Origin: Nevskia sp.
Lineage (GTDB): Bacteria; Pseudomonadota; Gammaproteobacteria; Nevskiales; Nevskiaceae
NCBI GenBank assembly: GCA_021732745.1
Contig: JAKFUK010000002.1
Coordinates: forward strand, 868,001 to 932,000
Length of the DNA stretch: 64,000 bases
Reading direction: 5' to 3'
Part shown: positions 19,692 to 27,608 of the stretch, piece by piece
Numbering within the stretch: position 1 is the first letter of the stretch
Layout: the number at the start of each line of letters is the position of its first letter
The notes under the pieces: model-generated
What the model saw: the letters and a program-made list of their open reading frames with translations, nothing else
Told to the model about the DNA's origin: nothing
Databases searched by the model: none
Made by a program: the position numbers and the translations under genes

Positions 19692-20496
19692 CCACGCGAT
19701 CCATATCGTCTTTCTGTTCCTGCGTAGGCTTGTGAGCCAAGTATTTTTTCTTTTCGGCCTTGATGGCGTCCGGCTTTTTATCGTCCGAAAACATCACGAT
19801 ATCCGCTGGGACATGTGTAGGGATAATCGTGGAAACATCCTTGCCTTTGTATTTTCGCTTGCTTTTACCCGATTCGAACATCATCAGCGGTGCATGCATA
19901 GCCAGCTTCGCAGCGACTGCGGCAGCAGCACTCGCGATTGTCGCCTCAGTTGTCGCAAGTTCGAGCAGTTGATTAGCTGCGGAGACGACGGCATGCGCCT
20001 GAACGGAAATTTTTGCAGTAGCTGTCTTCGCCGCATCGAGAGCCGCTGAAGCGACAACTGCGCTGGCAAACGATGCCTGAGTAGCAACGACCGCAGATCC
20101 TGCAAGCGCGGCCGCGGCAGCAAAACTCGAGCCTGACAGGTAAGTCGGCCTGCATACTGCAGTGGCCGCAGACGCACCGAACTTCCAAGTGTCGAATGCT
20201 TCAGCATCAGAATTTTTTGCTACACCTAAAGGACTCGATGAAGCTTCGAGTTCTTCCAGTTTATCTTTAAGTGCCTCCTTGTTATCGGAGTTGCCAAGAA
20301 AATCGTACTGCTGCTTGTCTAGTATGCTTTTATTAGTAGTACCAGACCTGAAGACCAGATGATCTCCTCCGTCCGCAACTACTTGGTAAACAGCTGACAA
20401 CCCCCCTGGCACCCCATCAAACGCTTTCTGAAATGCCGCGAGTATGGATACATATTTAGCTGGCTTGGCAGCTGGATTCAGCAACATCGTAGGCAT
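19675..20496 (-). CDS. Unknown Ala-rich protein encoded between a kinase and a tyrosinase
   Basis: A 273-residue protein I do not recognise. The N-terminal third is mixed (PAAKPAKYVSILAAFQKAFD). Residues about 110-205 are very rich in alanine, serine and valine with short hydrophobic runs (SSFAAAAALAGSAVVAT; ATIASAAAAVAAKLA), possibly a long amphipathic helix or a membrane-interacting segment. The C-terminus is charged and lysine-rich. No signal peptide is evident. It is flanked by a 12-bp gap to the kinase and a 17-bp overlap with the tyrosinase, so the three genes almost certainly form one operon. Confidence 0.65.
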   Translation of the reverse strand: MPTMLLNPAAKPAKYVSILAAFQKAFDGVPGGLSAVYQVVADGGDHLVFRSGTTNKSILDKQQYDFLGNSDNKEALKDKLEELEASSSPLGVAKNSDAEAFDTWKFGASAATAVCRPTYLSGSSFAAAAALAGSAVVATQASFASAVVASAALDAAKTATAKISVQAHAVVSAANQLLELATTEATIASAAAAVAAKLAMHAPLMMFESGKSKRKYKGKDVSTIIPTHVPADIVMFSDDKKPDAIKAEKKKYLAHKPTQEQKDDMDRVDDVVS

Positions 20497-20508
20497 CTTC
20501 TAGGCTCC

Positions 20509-23106
20509 TCAATGCTTGGGATTACGCGCAGTAGGCCTAAATATGGCCTGAATTGGTTTCAGCGGAATACGGCCGGATCGGAGACCTTCGAGATCGACGG
20601 CGATCAAACGAGCTAAAGGATGAGCCTCGCCGTCGAGAGCTGCATTATCGAGGGTGACTTGAGCACTTTGTAGCGCTTGCTGCATGAATGCGATAGCCTC
20701 ATCGTGACGACCAAGCTGTGCTAACGCCAGCGCGAAGGGGCGATTTTCGGTATAACTCTGATCGAAGCCGCTCGCGTCCTGATCGGCAACGAGCATTTTC
20801 AGGTCCTTTAGAGTTACAAACGCACGCTCTGCTTCGTGCTCGTGCAGATCTAGCCATGCCGTATACAGTCGAACTGTAAGCGGCAAGGTACCGTCCTCGC
20901 GACTCCACTCAGCCGCTATTGATGCTGCAGCGTCGAGTTCGCGGCGCGATTCCCGATAGCGACCAGTTTCGTAGTAGACCCTCCCCAGCCTCATGCGCGC
21001 AGTCGCGACATCAAGGTGACGTGGCCCCCGAAGCTGAGTGGCGCTCTCGACAACATCGTTAAGCAGATACTCGGCTTTCGCATAATCGCCAAGATCAATG
21101 AGGACATAGGCGAGCGAGCGCTTGACGAGGTTGCGGTAACTCTGGTCGTACCCGTTACTATCTTGCACAACAACAAGTGCCTCAGTTAATTCGCCCGCGC
21201 CTCGCTGCCATTGACCAAGCTGCACTCGGCCTCTCGCTAACGATACCTTCAGCCGGAGCACTGCCGGGTGTGTCGAGCCGAGTTCGGCCTCGCCCGCAGC
21301 CAGCACAGACTGGTAATGCGGCAGACGTTCTGGCAGTTGCCCAAGCGGCCACTTCAGCCCGATGACTTCCTCGGTTAGGCGTAGCGTGGATTCCGCTCCG
21401 AGACCAGATTCACGTTCATGTAATGCAATAGCGGAGTCAAGTGCGATGACGGCGTCCTCACCGTATTCCAACGCGATGAATGAACGTCCCAAGGACTCAT
21501 AGACACTTGCCGCTATTGCTGGCTCGTTCTCGAACCGTTTCGGCACCGCGCTCAACGCAACACGCAGTAGCTCGCGAACAGTGAGGTCGCGGACTGGGCG
21601 CTCGTCAGTTGAGGCAGCGCTGAACATATCCTGGCCAAGAAAATCCGCAACCTTCTCCGCACGCTTCTGCTCGGTCTCCGCCCGCAGCGCCTGCTGCTGC
21701 GCAAGATCGCGCGCCTTGCGCGCATCCACATACAACCAAGCACTGGTCACAAAACCAATCGCCAGCGCCGCGAACGCCGCCAGCAGGCCCACGCGCCGGG
21801 CCTTGATGCGTTCCAGTTGTCGGGCGACGCGCTCGGCTTTTTCCCGCGCTGCGCGTTCGGCGTTGAGGGCGATGCGGCGGGTTTCGATCGTGCGCAGGCG
21901 GCGGGCAAGCTCGGCTGCATCGGCGAGTCTGCGATCAGGGTTGCCGTCCGTAGACGCGGCGATATCTTCGCGAAGGATTTCGTCGTCGATCTCGGCTTCC
22001 CAGCCGGTTGCCAATTGGCGGCTCAGGTTGCCGGTGGCGAACTGGTAGAGCATCAGGCCGAGTGCGTAGATGTCGGCCCGGACGGTGGCGGGTTGGCCGG
22101 CGGAAACTTCCGGCGCCAGATACAGCAAGGTGCCGGAGTGCGCGCCGGAGAGCATCTGGGTAAAGCCGGCACGGGTGATTTCGAGGCGTTGCAGGAAGGC
22201 GGTGTCGTGCAGGCCGGAGCTGCCGAAATCGGCGAGGCGGATGGTCGGTCGACCGTCGTCGTTGATGACGACGAAGACATTGGCGGGCTTCAGGTCCTTG
22301 TGCAGGACGCCGACGGCGTGGACGGCGGCGAGCGCTTCGGCGATCTGGATGATGAGGTCGAGCCGGGTGGCAAACGGAATCTTGTCGACACCGCCCTGGG
22401 CGGCGAACCATTCCTGAAGGCTGCCGGACGGGCAGTATTCGGCTTCGATGAACCAGGGGGCTTCGTCGAAATTCCAGTCGAGCAGGTCGACGTAGCAGAC
22501 CTTGTCGCCCAGGCTTTCGCGCAGCAGGCGATAGATGGTGACTTCGCGCTTCAGCGCCGACAGGCCGTGTTCTTCGTTGCTGAACTTGAAGACGCGGCGG
22601 GCGCGGCTCTTGATGTGTTCCACCAGCCAGCTATCGCCGGACAGGCCGAGCCGACGCACCAGCCGCCAGTTGGGGCGCATCGGCGGGGCATCGCCGGCCT
22701 TGAAGTCGAGCTTGGGTGGTGCGGCGACGGCGGTCTGGTCGAGTTGCAGTTTCGGTTCGGCATCGAAGCGATAGCCGAATCCGAACACGGTCTTGATCAG
22801 CGTCGGGCCATCGTCGCCGAGCGCGGTGCGCAGTCTGGCCACGCAATTGCCGAGCATGGCGTCGGTGGCGATGCCGTTCGGCCACAGGGCGTTGATCAGG
22901 TCGTTCTTAGTGATCAGTTCGTCCGGTTGGCGCAGGAAGGCCATCAACAGGTTCAACGGCTTGCTTTCGATTTTCAGCAGTTCGCCGTCACGGCGCAATT
23001 CCAGGCGCTTTTCGTTGAGATCGAAGGCACCGAACTGCCAGCGCGCGCCCAGCAGCACTGGGCCCGCGTCGCCGTCATCGACTTCGGATAGCGCCTTCCT
23101 CGACAT
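20509..23106 (-). CDS. Winged-helix/Ser-Thr protein kinase/TPR membrane protein
   Basis: An 865-residue chimera. It begins with an OmpR/CadC-type winged helix (about 23-114; ELLKIESKPLNLLMAFLR, KTVFGFGYRF). A Hanks-type kinase follows (about 147-405) with K174 in RVFKF, catalytic HKDLKPAN (D271, N276), DFG (293-295) and APE (331-333). Then come a charged coiled coil, one transmembrane helix (about 440-460) and a periplasmic region of TPR-like repeats to the end. This would let an outside signal reach a kinase and a DNA-binding domain in one chain. It is first in an operon with the Ala-rich and tyrosinase genes. The 5' part of the gene is clearly GC-richer than the TPR part. Confidence 0.85.
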   Translation of the reverse strand: MSRKALSEVDDGDAGPVLLGARWQFGAFDLNEKRLELRRDGELLKIESKPLNLLMAFLRQPDELITKNDLINALWPNGIATDAMLGNCVARLRTALGDDGPTLIKTVFGFGYRFDAEPKLQLDQTAVAAPPKLDFKAGDAPPMRPNWRLVRRLGLSGDSWLVEHIKSRARRVFKFSNEEHGLSALKREVTIYRLLRESLGDKVCYVDLLDWNFDEAPWFIEAEYCPSGSLQEWFAAQGGVDKIPFATRLDLIIQIAEALAAVHAVGVLHKDLKPANVFVVINDDGRPTIRLADFGSSGLHDTAFLQRLEITRAGFTQMLSGAHSGTLLYLAPEVSAGQPATVRADIYALGLMLYQFATGNLSRQLATGWEAEIDDEILREDIAASTDGNPDRRLADAAELARRLRTIETRRIALNAERAAREKAERVARQLERIKARRVGLLAAFAALAIGFVTSAWLYVDARKARDLAQQQALRAETEQKRAEKVADFLGQDMFSAASTDERPVRDLTVRELLRVALSAVPKRFENEPAIAASVYESLGRSFIALEYGEDAVIALDSAIALHERESGLGAESTLRLTEEVIGLKWPLGQLPERLPHYQSVLAAGEAELGSTHPAVLRLKVSLARGRVQLGQWQRGAGELTEALVVVQDSNGYDQSYRNLVKRSLAYVLIDLGDYAKAEYLLNDVVESATQLRGPRHLDVATARMRLGRVYYETGRYRESRRELDAAASIAAEWSREDGTLPLTVRLYTAWLDLHEHEAERAFVTLKDLKMLVADQDASGFDQSYTENRPFALALAQLGRHDEAIAFMQQALQSAQVTLDNAALDGEAHPLARLIAVDLEGLRSGRIPLKPIQAIFRPTARNPKH

Positions 23107-23432
23107 CCCCGGAACCCTTCCCCTGTGCGAGCTGTTGTCGCTCGCTGTCGACGCGCTGCTGCCTTGACGGCAGCCGTATATGGACTATCTGTCGGCTGGT
23201 TCAGGTTGTCGAGTCCCCGGCGATGAAAGTCGGGGAACAGGGTGTGAATTGCCGACAGCGTCACGCTCGTGAGCGCAAGCAGACCACGGTCACGCTCGGT
23301 CCGATCATCGCCTCGGGCGATCCGGAGTGGGGATGGCGGGTAAGACCGCACTGTGAACTGACGCACAAAAGCCGACGCGAAGTCGGCTTTTGTGGAGCAC
23401 AGGGACCACGGGACGCGCCGAAGCGCGATGGT
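23107..23432. other. Intergenic region between the kinase gene and the DoxX-like gene
   Basis: 326 bp without a convincing gene. It holds the upstream region of the kinase operon and, near its right end, a strong hairpin listed separately. Open frames crossing it in either direction are antisense extensions with no recognisable domain. No clear promoter could be chosen. Confidence 0.5.
23364..23394 (-). terminator. Terminator-like hairpin after the DoxX-like gene
   Basis: Perfect 13-bp inverted repeat CACAAAAGCCGAC / GTCGGCTTTTGTG with a 5-nt loop. It lies 38 bp after the stop of the minus-strand DoxX-like gene. The run of T inside the 3' arm fits a rho-independent terminator. Because it is symmetrical it may work in both directions. 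Confidence 0.7.
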
Positions 23433-23924
23433 TTACGCAGGAACGGCTTGTCGCTGGCCGATCAGCGACAGCAGCTCGTCCCGCCTGGCGATGATCAGCA
23501 CCACCGACGACACCCAGACCAGGCAGGCCATGATGAACAACTCGCCGCCGTCCGGGCTGCCATCGGCATTGATCACTTCCACACCCAGCGGCGTGAACAG
23601 GTGGAAAAAGATCGCGCCGCTGATGACGCCGAACGCGAGCAGCGCACCGAAGCCCTGGATCAATCGGCGGCCGGCCACGAAGGTGCCGAACAGCAACAGC
23701 GCGGAAGCCACCAGTTCGGCACTGCCGATCACATAGGCGCTGAAGATGCCGCCGGGCACGAACAGGCCCGGAAAGCCCAAGCCGGCGGCCCAGGGTTCGA
23801 GCTTGGCTTCGAAGATGTTGATGGTTTCGGGATGTCGCGTGAACTTGAAGAACAGCGACTGGATGAACACGAAGCAGATGAACAGGGCCGGCAGCTTGAG
23901 GCCGTGTTTCTTGAGGATGTCCAT
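23433..23924 (-). CDS. DoxX/DUF-type small membrane protein
   Basis: A 163-residue protein with four hydrophobic segments (LKLPALFICFVFIQSLFFKF; IFSAYVIGSAELVASALLLF; GFGALLAFGVISGAIFFHLF; LFIMACLVWVSSVVLIIA). The layout and the F-x-K-F-T-x-HPET motif after the first helix resemble DoxX-like or DUF-type inner-membrane proteins linked with redox or stress functions. Start chosen at the ATG preceded by CAGGAGAA. A conserved 17-bp element shared with the YHS gene region lies about 97 bp upstream, so the two may be co-regulated. Confidence 0.7.
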   Translation of the reverse strand: MDILKKHGLKLPALFICFVFIQSLFFKFTRHPETINIFEAKLEPWAAGLGFPGLFVPGGIFSAYVIGSAELVASALLLFGTFVAGRRLIQGFGALLAFGVISGAIFFHLFTPLGVEVINADGSPDGGELFIMACLVWVSSVVLIIARRDELLSLIGQRQAVPA

Positions 23925-24020
23925 GGGTTTTCTCCTGCGAGCGGTGACCGGATTCTGTGATCCAGCGGAGCCTGAGCTTGAACTTAGCCACGCCCAACTG
24001 CCAGTAGGGCGCGTTCGTGC

Positions 24021-24037
24021 TTTGCTACCGATCGTTC
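24021..24037. promoter_or_regulatory. Shared 17-bp element, copy 1
   Basis: TTTGCTACCGATCGTTC occurs here and again, letter for letter, at 27517-27533. Both copies lie upstream of minus-strand genes (DoxX-like protein, YHS protein) at similar distances, and similarity continues in the next 20 bp on the low-coordinate side (GCCAGT..GGGCG). The centre ACCGATCGTT is an imperfect palindrome, as in many repressor operators. The binding factor is unknown. Confidence 0.5.
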
Positions 24038-24068
24038 ATCCTGCCTGCGACTACTTGCGGCTGCGGCT

Positions 24069-25181
24069 TCAGAACCAGCGCTCGCCGCGCTGCATGTCGG
24101 CCCGCCAGAGCTTGAGCAATTCGATGAAACCGATGGTCGGTGCACCCTGCGCGGCATTGGCTTCGCCGATCTCGATGGCCAGCCGCCATTGGTCGATCAT
24201 CGCTTTCCAACCGACCAGCAGCGGCGTGTCGGGATGGTAGATGTGCGCGGATTCGGCCGTGACGCCGTTCATTTCCAGCACTTTCAGGCCGCGACCGGCG
24301 ACGAAATGCGCTTCGTCCGGGCAGCGCAGGTCGATGCGGCCGAAGTGGTAGCCGGGCACGGCGTCGAGCATCGCGGTCATCGTCAGCCGTAGCGGCTCGG
24401 ACTTCAAGCGATTGCCGTCGAGGAACAGCGAACCGCGGCTGTGGGCACCGATCTCGACCAATTGCACGAGTTCGCCGGCCGCCGGAATCTGGTCCAGCCG
24501 TTCGGCCATGCGCCGGAACAGGCCTTCGGCGATCAGGCGGGCGCGGGGGTCATCGAGAATCAGCTCGCCGAGCGTGCGACTGCCGTCGCCGGTCACCGTC
24601 GGGAAACATTTGTTGACGATCGACAGGATCTCGACCCGCGCAGTTTTGGGATCGCGGTAGACGAAAACGCCGTATTCGGTGCCCGCAACGTGGCGCTGGG
24701 CGACGACATCGTCCTGGGCACTGGCGAGGTAATCGGCTGCCTGGGCTTCGCTGCGAATCACGGCGACGCCGCGGCCGCGCTGGCCGATATCGGGCTTGAG
24801 CACCACCGGATAGCCCGGACCCGCCGCCATGAAGTCGCGCAGGGCTTCCAGACGCTGGGCTACCGGCCAGGCCGCGCGCAGCATGGTGAATTCGGCGACG
24901 TACTCGCGCGCGTTCGCTTGCAGCGGGGCGAGCGCGTCTTCCTTGGTCTCGCCGACGATGCCGCTGGCGCGCAGGCAGGGATTGGCTGCGGTGACAGCCA
25001 TGAACGGCTTCGCTCGCGCCGAACGCGCGAAGATGAAGACCACAATCGGCGGATAGAAGGCCCAGGACGGCCAGAATTCCCAGCGCGCCAGACGCGACAG
25101 CTTGATGCCGACGCGATCCCGCAGCGTGGTGCGAAAACGCGCGGTGCCCGCTGCGGCGGACCGCGTGTTGCCGCCCATCAA
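24069..25181 (-). CDS. ATP-grasp family protein
   Basis: A 370-residue protein. The central part carries ATP-grasp features: VVLKPDIGQRGRGVAVI (about 126-142, lysine and glycine-rich loop), an EYGVFVYRDP strand (about 168-177) and the metal-binding end FGRIDLRCPDE ... LKVLEMNGVTAES (about 293-325; conserved Glu and Asn). ATP-grasp enzymes join a carboxylate to an amine or thiol through an acylphosphate. The N-terminal 60 residues include a hydrophobic stretch (WPSWAFYPPIVVFIF), so it may associate with the membrane. It overlaps the DinB-like gene by 4 bp. Substrate unknown. Confidence 0.78.
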   Translation of the reverse strand: MMGGNTRSAAAGTARFRTTLRDRVGIKLSRLARWEFWPSWAFYPPIVVFIFARSARAKPFMAVTAANPCLRASGIVGETKEDALAPLQANAREYVAEFTMLRAAWPVAQRLEALRDFMAAGPGYPVVLKPDIGQRGRGVAVIRSEAQAADYLASAQDDVVAQRHVAGTEYGVFVYRDPKTARVEILSIVNKCFPTVTGDGSRTLGELILDDPRARLIAEGLFRRMAERLDQIPAAGELVQLVEIGAHSRGSLFLDGNRLKSEPLRLTMTAMLDAVPGYHFGRIDLRCPDEAHFVAGRGLKVLEMNGVTAESAHIYHPDTPLLVGWKAMIDQWRLAIEIGEANAAQGAPTIGFIELLKLWRADMQRGERWF

Positions 25182-25693
25182 GCGTTCTGCTCGCGCTCGT
25201 AACGGATGGTCGCGGCAGCCTTGCCGATCGACTCTGGAAGGTTCAGGCCGCGCTGCTTGAGTACCAGACGCAGCAGCGCGTAGTGGTGAACGGCGTGACC
25301 GGCCACGAACAGCAGTTCGCGCAAGGGGGTGGAACCGCTGACGAAGCGGTCATCGCCGGCGACGCCGCCGTCAAAAGCAACCGCAATGGTCTCCGGCCAA
25401 GGCCGGTCGAGCCGCTGCGTCAGACCATCGGCAAGGGCATGGCAGCGTGCGACTGCGATTACCGGATCGCGCTCGACCTGGCGGTCGCGGCTGCGATTGT
25501 CGTAATCGACCACACCGAGGTCGATGCCGGACAGCAGCGCTTCGTAGTGCTCGATGATGTGCCGCAGATGCGGGCCGATCTGGTCATCGAACGGCAAACC
25601 CGCGCGCTCGGAAACCTCGGCGATGCCGGCACCCTGCCGCAGCATGTCGATGGCGTAGACAACGGCACGGCCCAGGGGATCACGCGCGTGCAT
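25178..25693 (-). CDS. DinB-like metal-binding protein
   Basis: A 171-residue helical protein with a histidine in the first part (LRHIIEHYEALL) and a C-terminal VAGHAVHHYALLRLVLKQRG motif. Together these resemble the three-histidine metal site of the DinB/YfiT fold. I start it at the ATG at 25693 with CCGGAG before it; an in-frame start 42 bp earlier is possible. It overlaps the ATP-grasp gene downstream by 4 bp and the membrane-protein gene upstream by 14 bp, so the three are co-transcribed. DinB-fold enzymes often use low-molecular-weight thiols, but no substrate can be named. Confidence 0.72.
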   Translation of the reverse strand: MHARDPLGRAVVYAIDMLRQGAGIAEVSERAGLPFDDQIGPHLRHIIEHYEALLSGIDLGVVDYDNRSRDRQVERDPVIAVARCHALADGLTQRLDRPWPETIAVAFDGGVAGDDRFVSGSTPLRELLFVAGHAVHHYALLRLVLKQRGLNLPESIGKAAATIRYEREQNA

Positions 25694-26153
25694 GCGGGTC
25701 TCCGGAAGTGCCGAACAGCGAGGTGCGACGGGCAATGCTGGTGGCCGAACGCGGATCGCCCGATTCGCGCAGCAGCAGACTCGAATAAATGGCGGCGAAA
25801 CCGATGGTTGGCAGCATGCCGGGTGCCAGGGTCAACAGGATGTTCGGGGTACCGATGTACCAATGCACGCTGACCAGCAAGGTGTAGGTGACCAGCAGGC
25901 TGCCCGCGATCGACAACCAGGCACCGTTGCGCGGCCGTGCCGGCATCCAGAACAGCGTGCGCATCAGCACAACACAACCGAGGGTGATGGCAACGCTCAT
26001 CATCCAGTGCGTGAAGCCGATCAGCGCCGCATGCGGCAAGCCGGCATGCCGGTTGACGAAAAACGCCCAAAGGCCATAGACCAGACCGCCGAGAACAGCA
26101 CCCAGAGGGCTGTCCATCAGGCGATAAAGGCCTCCCAGAAAGCGGTCACGCAT
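25680..26153 (-). CDS. Small integral membrane protein, unknown function
   Basis: A 157-residue protein with about four hydrophobic segments (LGAVLGGLVYGLWAFFV; ALIGFTHWMMSVAITLGCVV; GAWLSIAGSLLVTYTLLVSV; NILLTLAPGMLPTIGFAAIY). The ATG at 26153 is preceded by GGAG at a suitable distance; the frame opens further to 26249 but with no Shine-Dalgarno. It is the first gene of a trio with the DinB-like and ATP-grasp genes. Nothing identifies its activity; a membrane partner for the two soluble proteins is a guess. Confidence 0.6.
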   Translation of the reverse strand: MRDRFLGGLYRLMDSPLGAVLGGLVYGLWAFFVNRHAGLPHAALIGFTHWMMSVAITLGCVVLMRTLFWMPARPRNGAWLSIAGSLLVTYTLLVSVHWYIGTPNILLTLAPGMLPTIGFAAIYSSLLLRESGDPRSATSIARRTSLFGTSGDPHARA

Positions 26154-26443
26154 CAGTCGCAACTCCAATCGGACGCGCAGCGCGCCATTATTGACAATAC
26201 CTTGACGACTCGGGAACCCATGCGACATGGCCGCAGACCCCGATTTCATGACCGATCCTACGGATGGACCGGATCGACGGACGCAGTTCTTGAACCTGCT
26301 TGCGGTCGACTACCCCGCAAACGCTGGTTTTCGCTGAATTCTGCCGGTTTACCTGCCGATTCTACCGTGCGGCGGGCGTGCGCAACCGGTGGCGCTGCTC
26401 GCAGCGGCTCCGCGCCATCATTGCAGACGGCGCGGAGGCGGGC

Positions 26444-26914
26444 TCACTCCCCTTCGACGGGGCCACTCAGCAGCTTGGGGAACACTGCATCGGCTTCGGC
26501 GTTGTAGCCGATGACGTCCTTCTTCCAGCGCGTCCGCACCTGTTCGTTGTAGTTCAGGTACAGCTTGCCGTCGATCACCGCCCAGGCCGCCGGCTGCGTC
26601 GGGGCCAGATGGCCCTTGGCGGTGCCGTAGGCGCAGTAGCCACCGTATTGCGGGGCGTATTTTTCGGGGGTGGCCAGAAACAGGTCGCGATTGGCGGCGC
26701 TGGCGAACTTCCAGCGCGCACCGTTCCACTCGGTGGTGAAATCGTCGGTACCCTTGACCGGCTTGGACTCGGTGAAATACGCGACCGGGTCGTAGCCGCG
26801 GATGGCGACGCCATCGGGCGAGAACACCGCCGGTGCTGCCTGGGAAATGCCGGCAACCATGCCGGACGCCAGCACCAGCGTCGCAACGATAGAACGAAGT
26901 GTTGGCATGGTCAT
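26444..26914 (-). CDS. YHS-domain exported protein, second of a tandem pair
   Basis: A 156-residue protein with a signal peptide (LRSIVATLVLASGMVAGISQ, cut near QAA) and a YHS-domain core: GYDPVAYFTESKPVKGTDDF, then WKFASAANRDLFLATPEKYAPQYGGYCAYG. It is clearly homologous to the preceding gene. Its ATG shares one base with that gene's stop (TAATG), so translation is probably coupled. YHS domains often bind metals or act in copper/redox proteins; the function of this exported type is not defined. Between this gene and the next one down (25680-26153) is 290 bp of sequence with no gene that I could identify. Confidence 0.8.
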   Translation of the reverse strand: MTMPTLRSIVATLVLASGMVAGISQAAPAVFSPDGVAIRGYDPVAYFTESKPVKGTDDFTTEWNGARWKFASAANRDLFLATPEKYAPQYGGYCAYGTAKGHLAPTQPAAWAVIDGKLYLNYNEQVRTRWKKDVIGYNAEADAVFPKLLSGPVEGE

Positions 26915-27396
26915 TATTTCTTGATCAGTTTGTCGAACGAACCGTTGGCCTTGGTGATGTAGCCGGCGGTGTCCTTCTTCCATTTCTTGGAGATGTCGGC
27001 GTCGTAATTCAGGTACAGCTTGCCGTCGACGACCGTCCACTGATCGGGCTCGATCTTCACGATGTTGCCATTGGCGACGCCGTAGGCGCAGTAGCCGCCG
27101 TATTGCGGCGCGTACTTCGCCGGTTCGGCCTTGAACTTGTCGAGATGGTCCTGGCTGGCGAACTTCCACTTCGCGCCCATCCATTCATGGACGAACTTGT
27201 CGCTGCCCTTGACCGGCTTGCCATCGGTGAAATAGGCCACCGGGTCGTAGCCGCGTATCGCGGTGTCGGTGCGCTTGGGATCGGTGAAATAACCGCCGCC
27301 TTCGCCGAAGGTGTTGATCACCGGGGCGGCGTGCAACGAACCGGCTGCCGCCAGACCCAGCGCGATGGCGATGCCAAAAGATTTGATTGGATTCAT
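26914..27396 (-). CDS. YHS-domain exported protein, first of a tandem pair
   Basis: A 160-residue protein with an N-terminal signal peptide (SFGIAIALGLAAAGSLHAA) and the YHS core GYDPVAYFTDGKPVKGSDKF followed by WKFASQDHLDKFKAEPAKYAPQYGGYCAYG. AACGAGGAGAACACTC before the ATG gives a good ribosome site. The conserved 17-bp element at 27517-27533 lies 121 bp upstream. Together with its neighbour it looks like a recent tandem duplication that has since diverged. Confidence 0.82.
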   Translation of the reverse strand: MNPIKSFGIAIALGLAAAGSLHAAPVINTFGEGGGYFTDPKRTDTAIRGYDPVAYFTDGKPVKGSDKFVHEWMGAKWKFASQDHLDKFKAEPAKYAPQYGGYCAYGVANGNIVKIEPDQWTVVDGKLYLNYDADISKKWKKDTAGYITKANGSFDKLIKK

Positions 27397-27516
27397 GAGT
27401 GTTCTCCTCGTTATCAGGGCTGGATGATCGCTTGTTGATGCTGAACCACAGCTTTCCAGCCTGTCACATCAGCATGCGGGGGTGATGACCAGCAGGCCAG
27501 TCGTGGGCGTCCACGT

Positions 27517-27533
27517 TTTGCTACCGATCGTTC
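27517..27533. promoter_or_regulatory. Shared 17-bp element, copy 2
   Basis: TTTGCTACCGATCGTTC, identical to copy 1 at 24021-24037. It lies between the divergent YHS gene (minus) and amidohydrolase gene (plus), so it could act on either; its orientation relative to the minus-strand gene is the same as in copy 1. A TetR-family regulator is encoded in the adjacent plus-strand operon and is one possible binder. Confidence 0.5.
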
Positions 27534-27608
27534 GCTGAATTTAGATTGCATTCACTCTCTAAGTTCATTACCGTCCATCGAGTGCTACACCGCCATGACG
27601 AGTACCCC

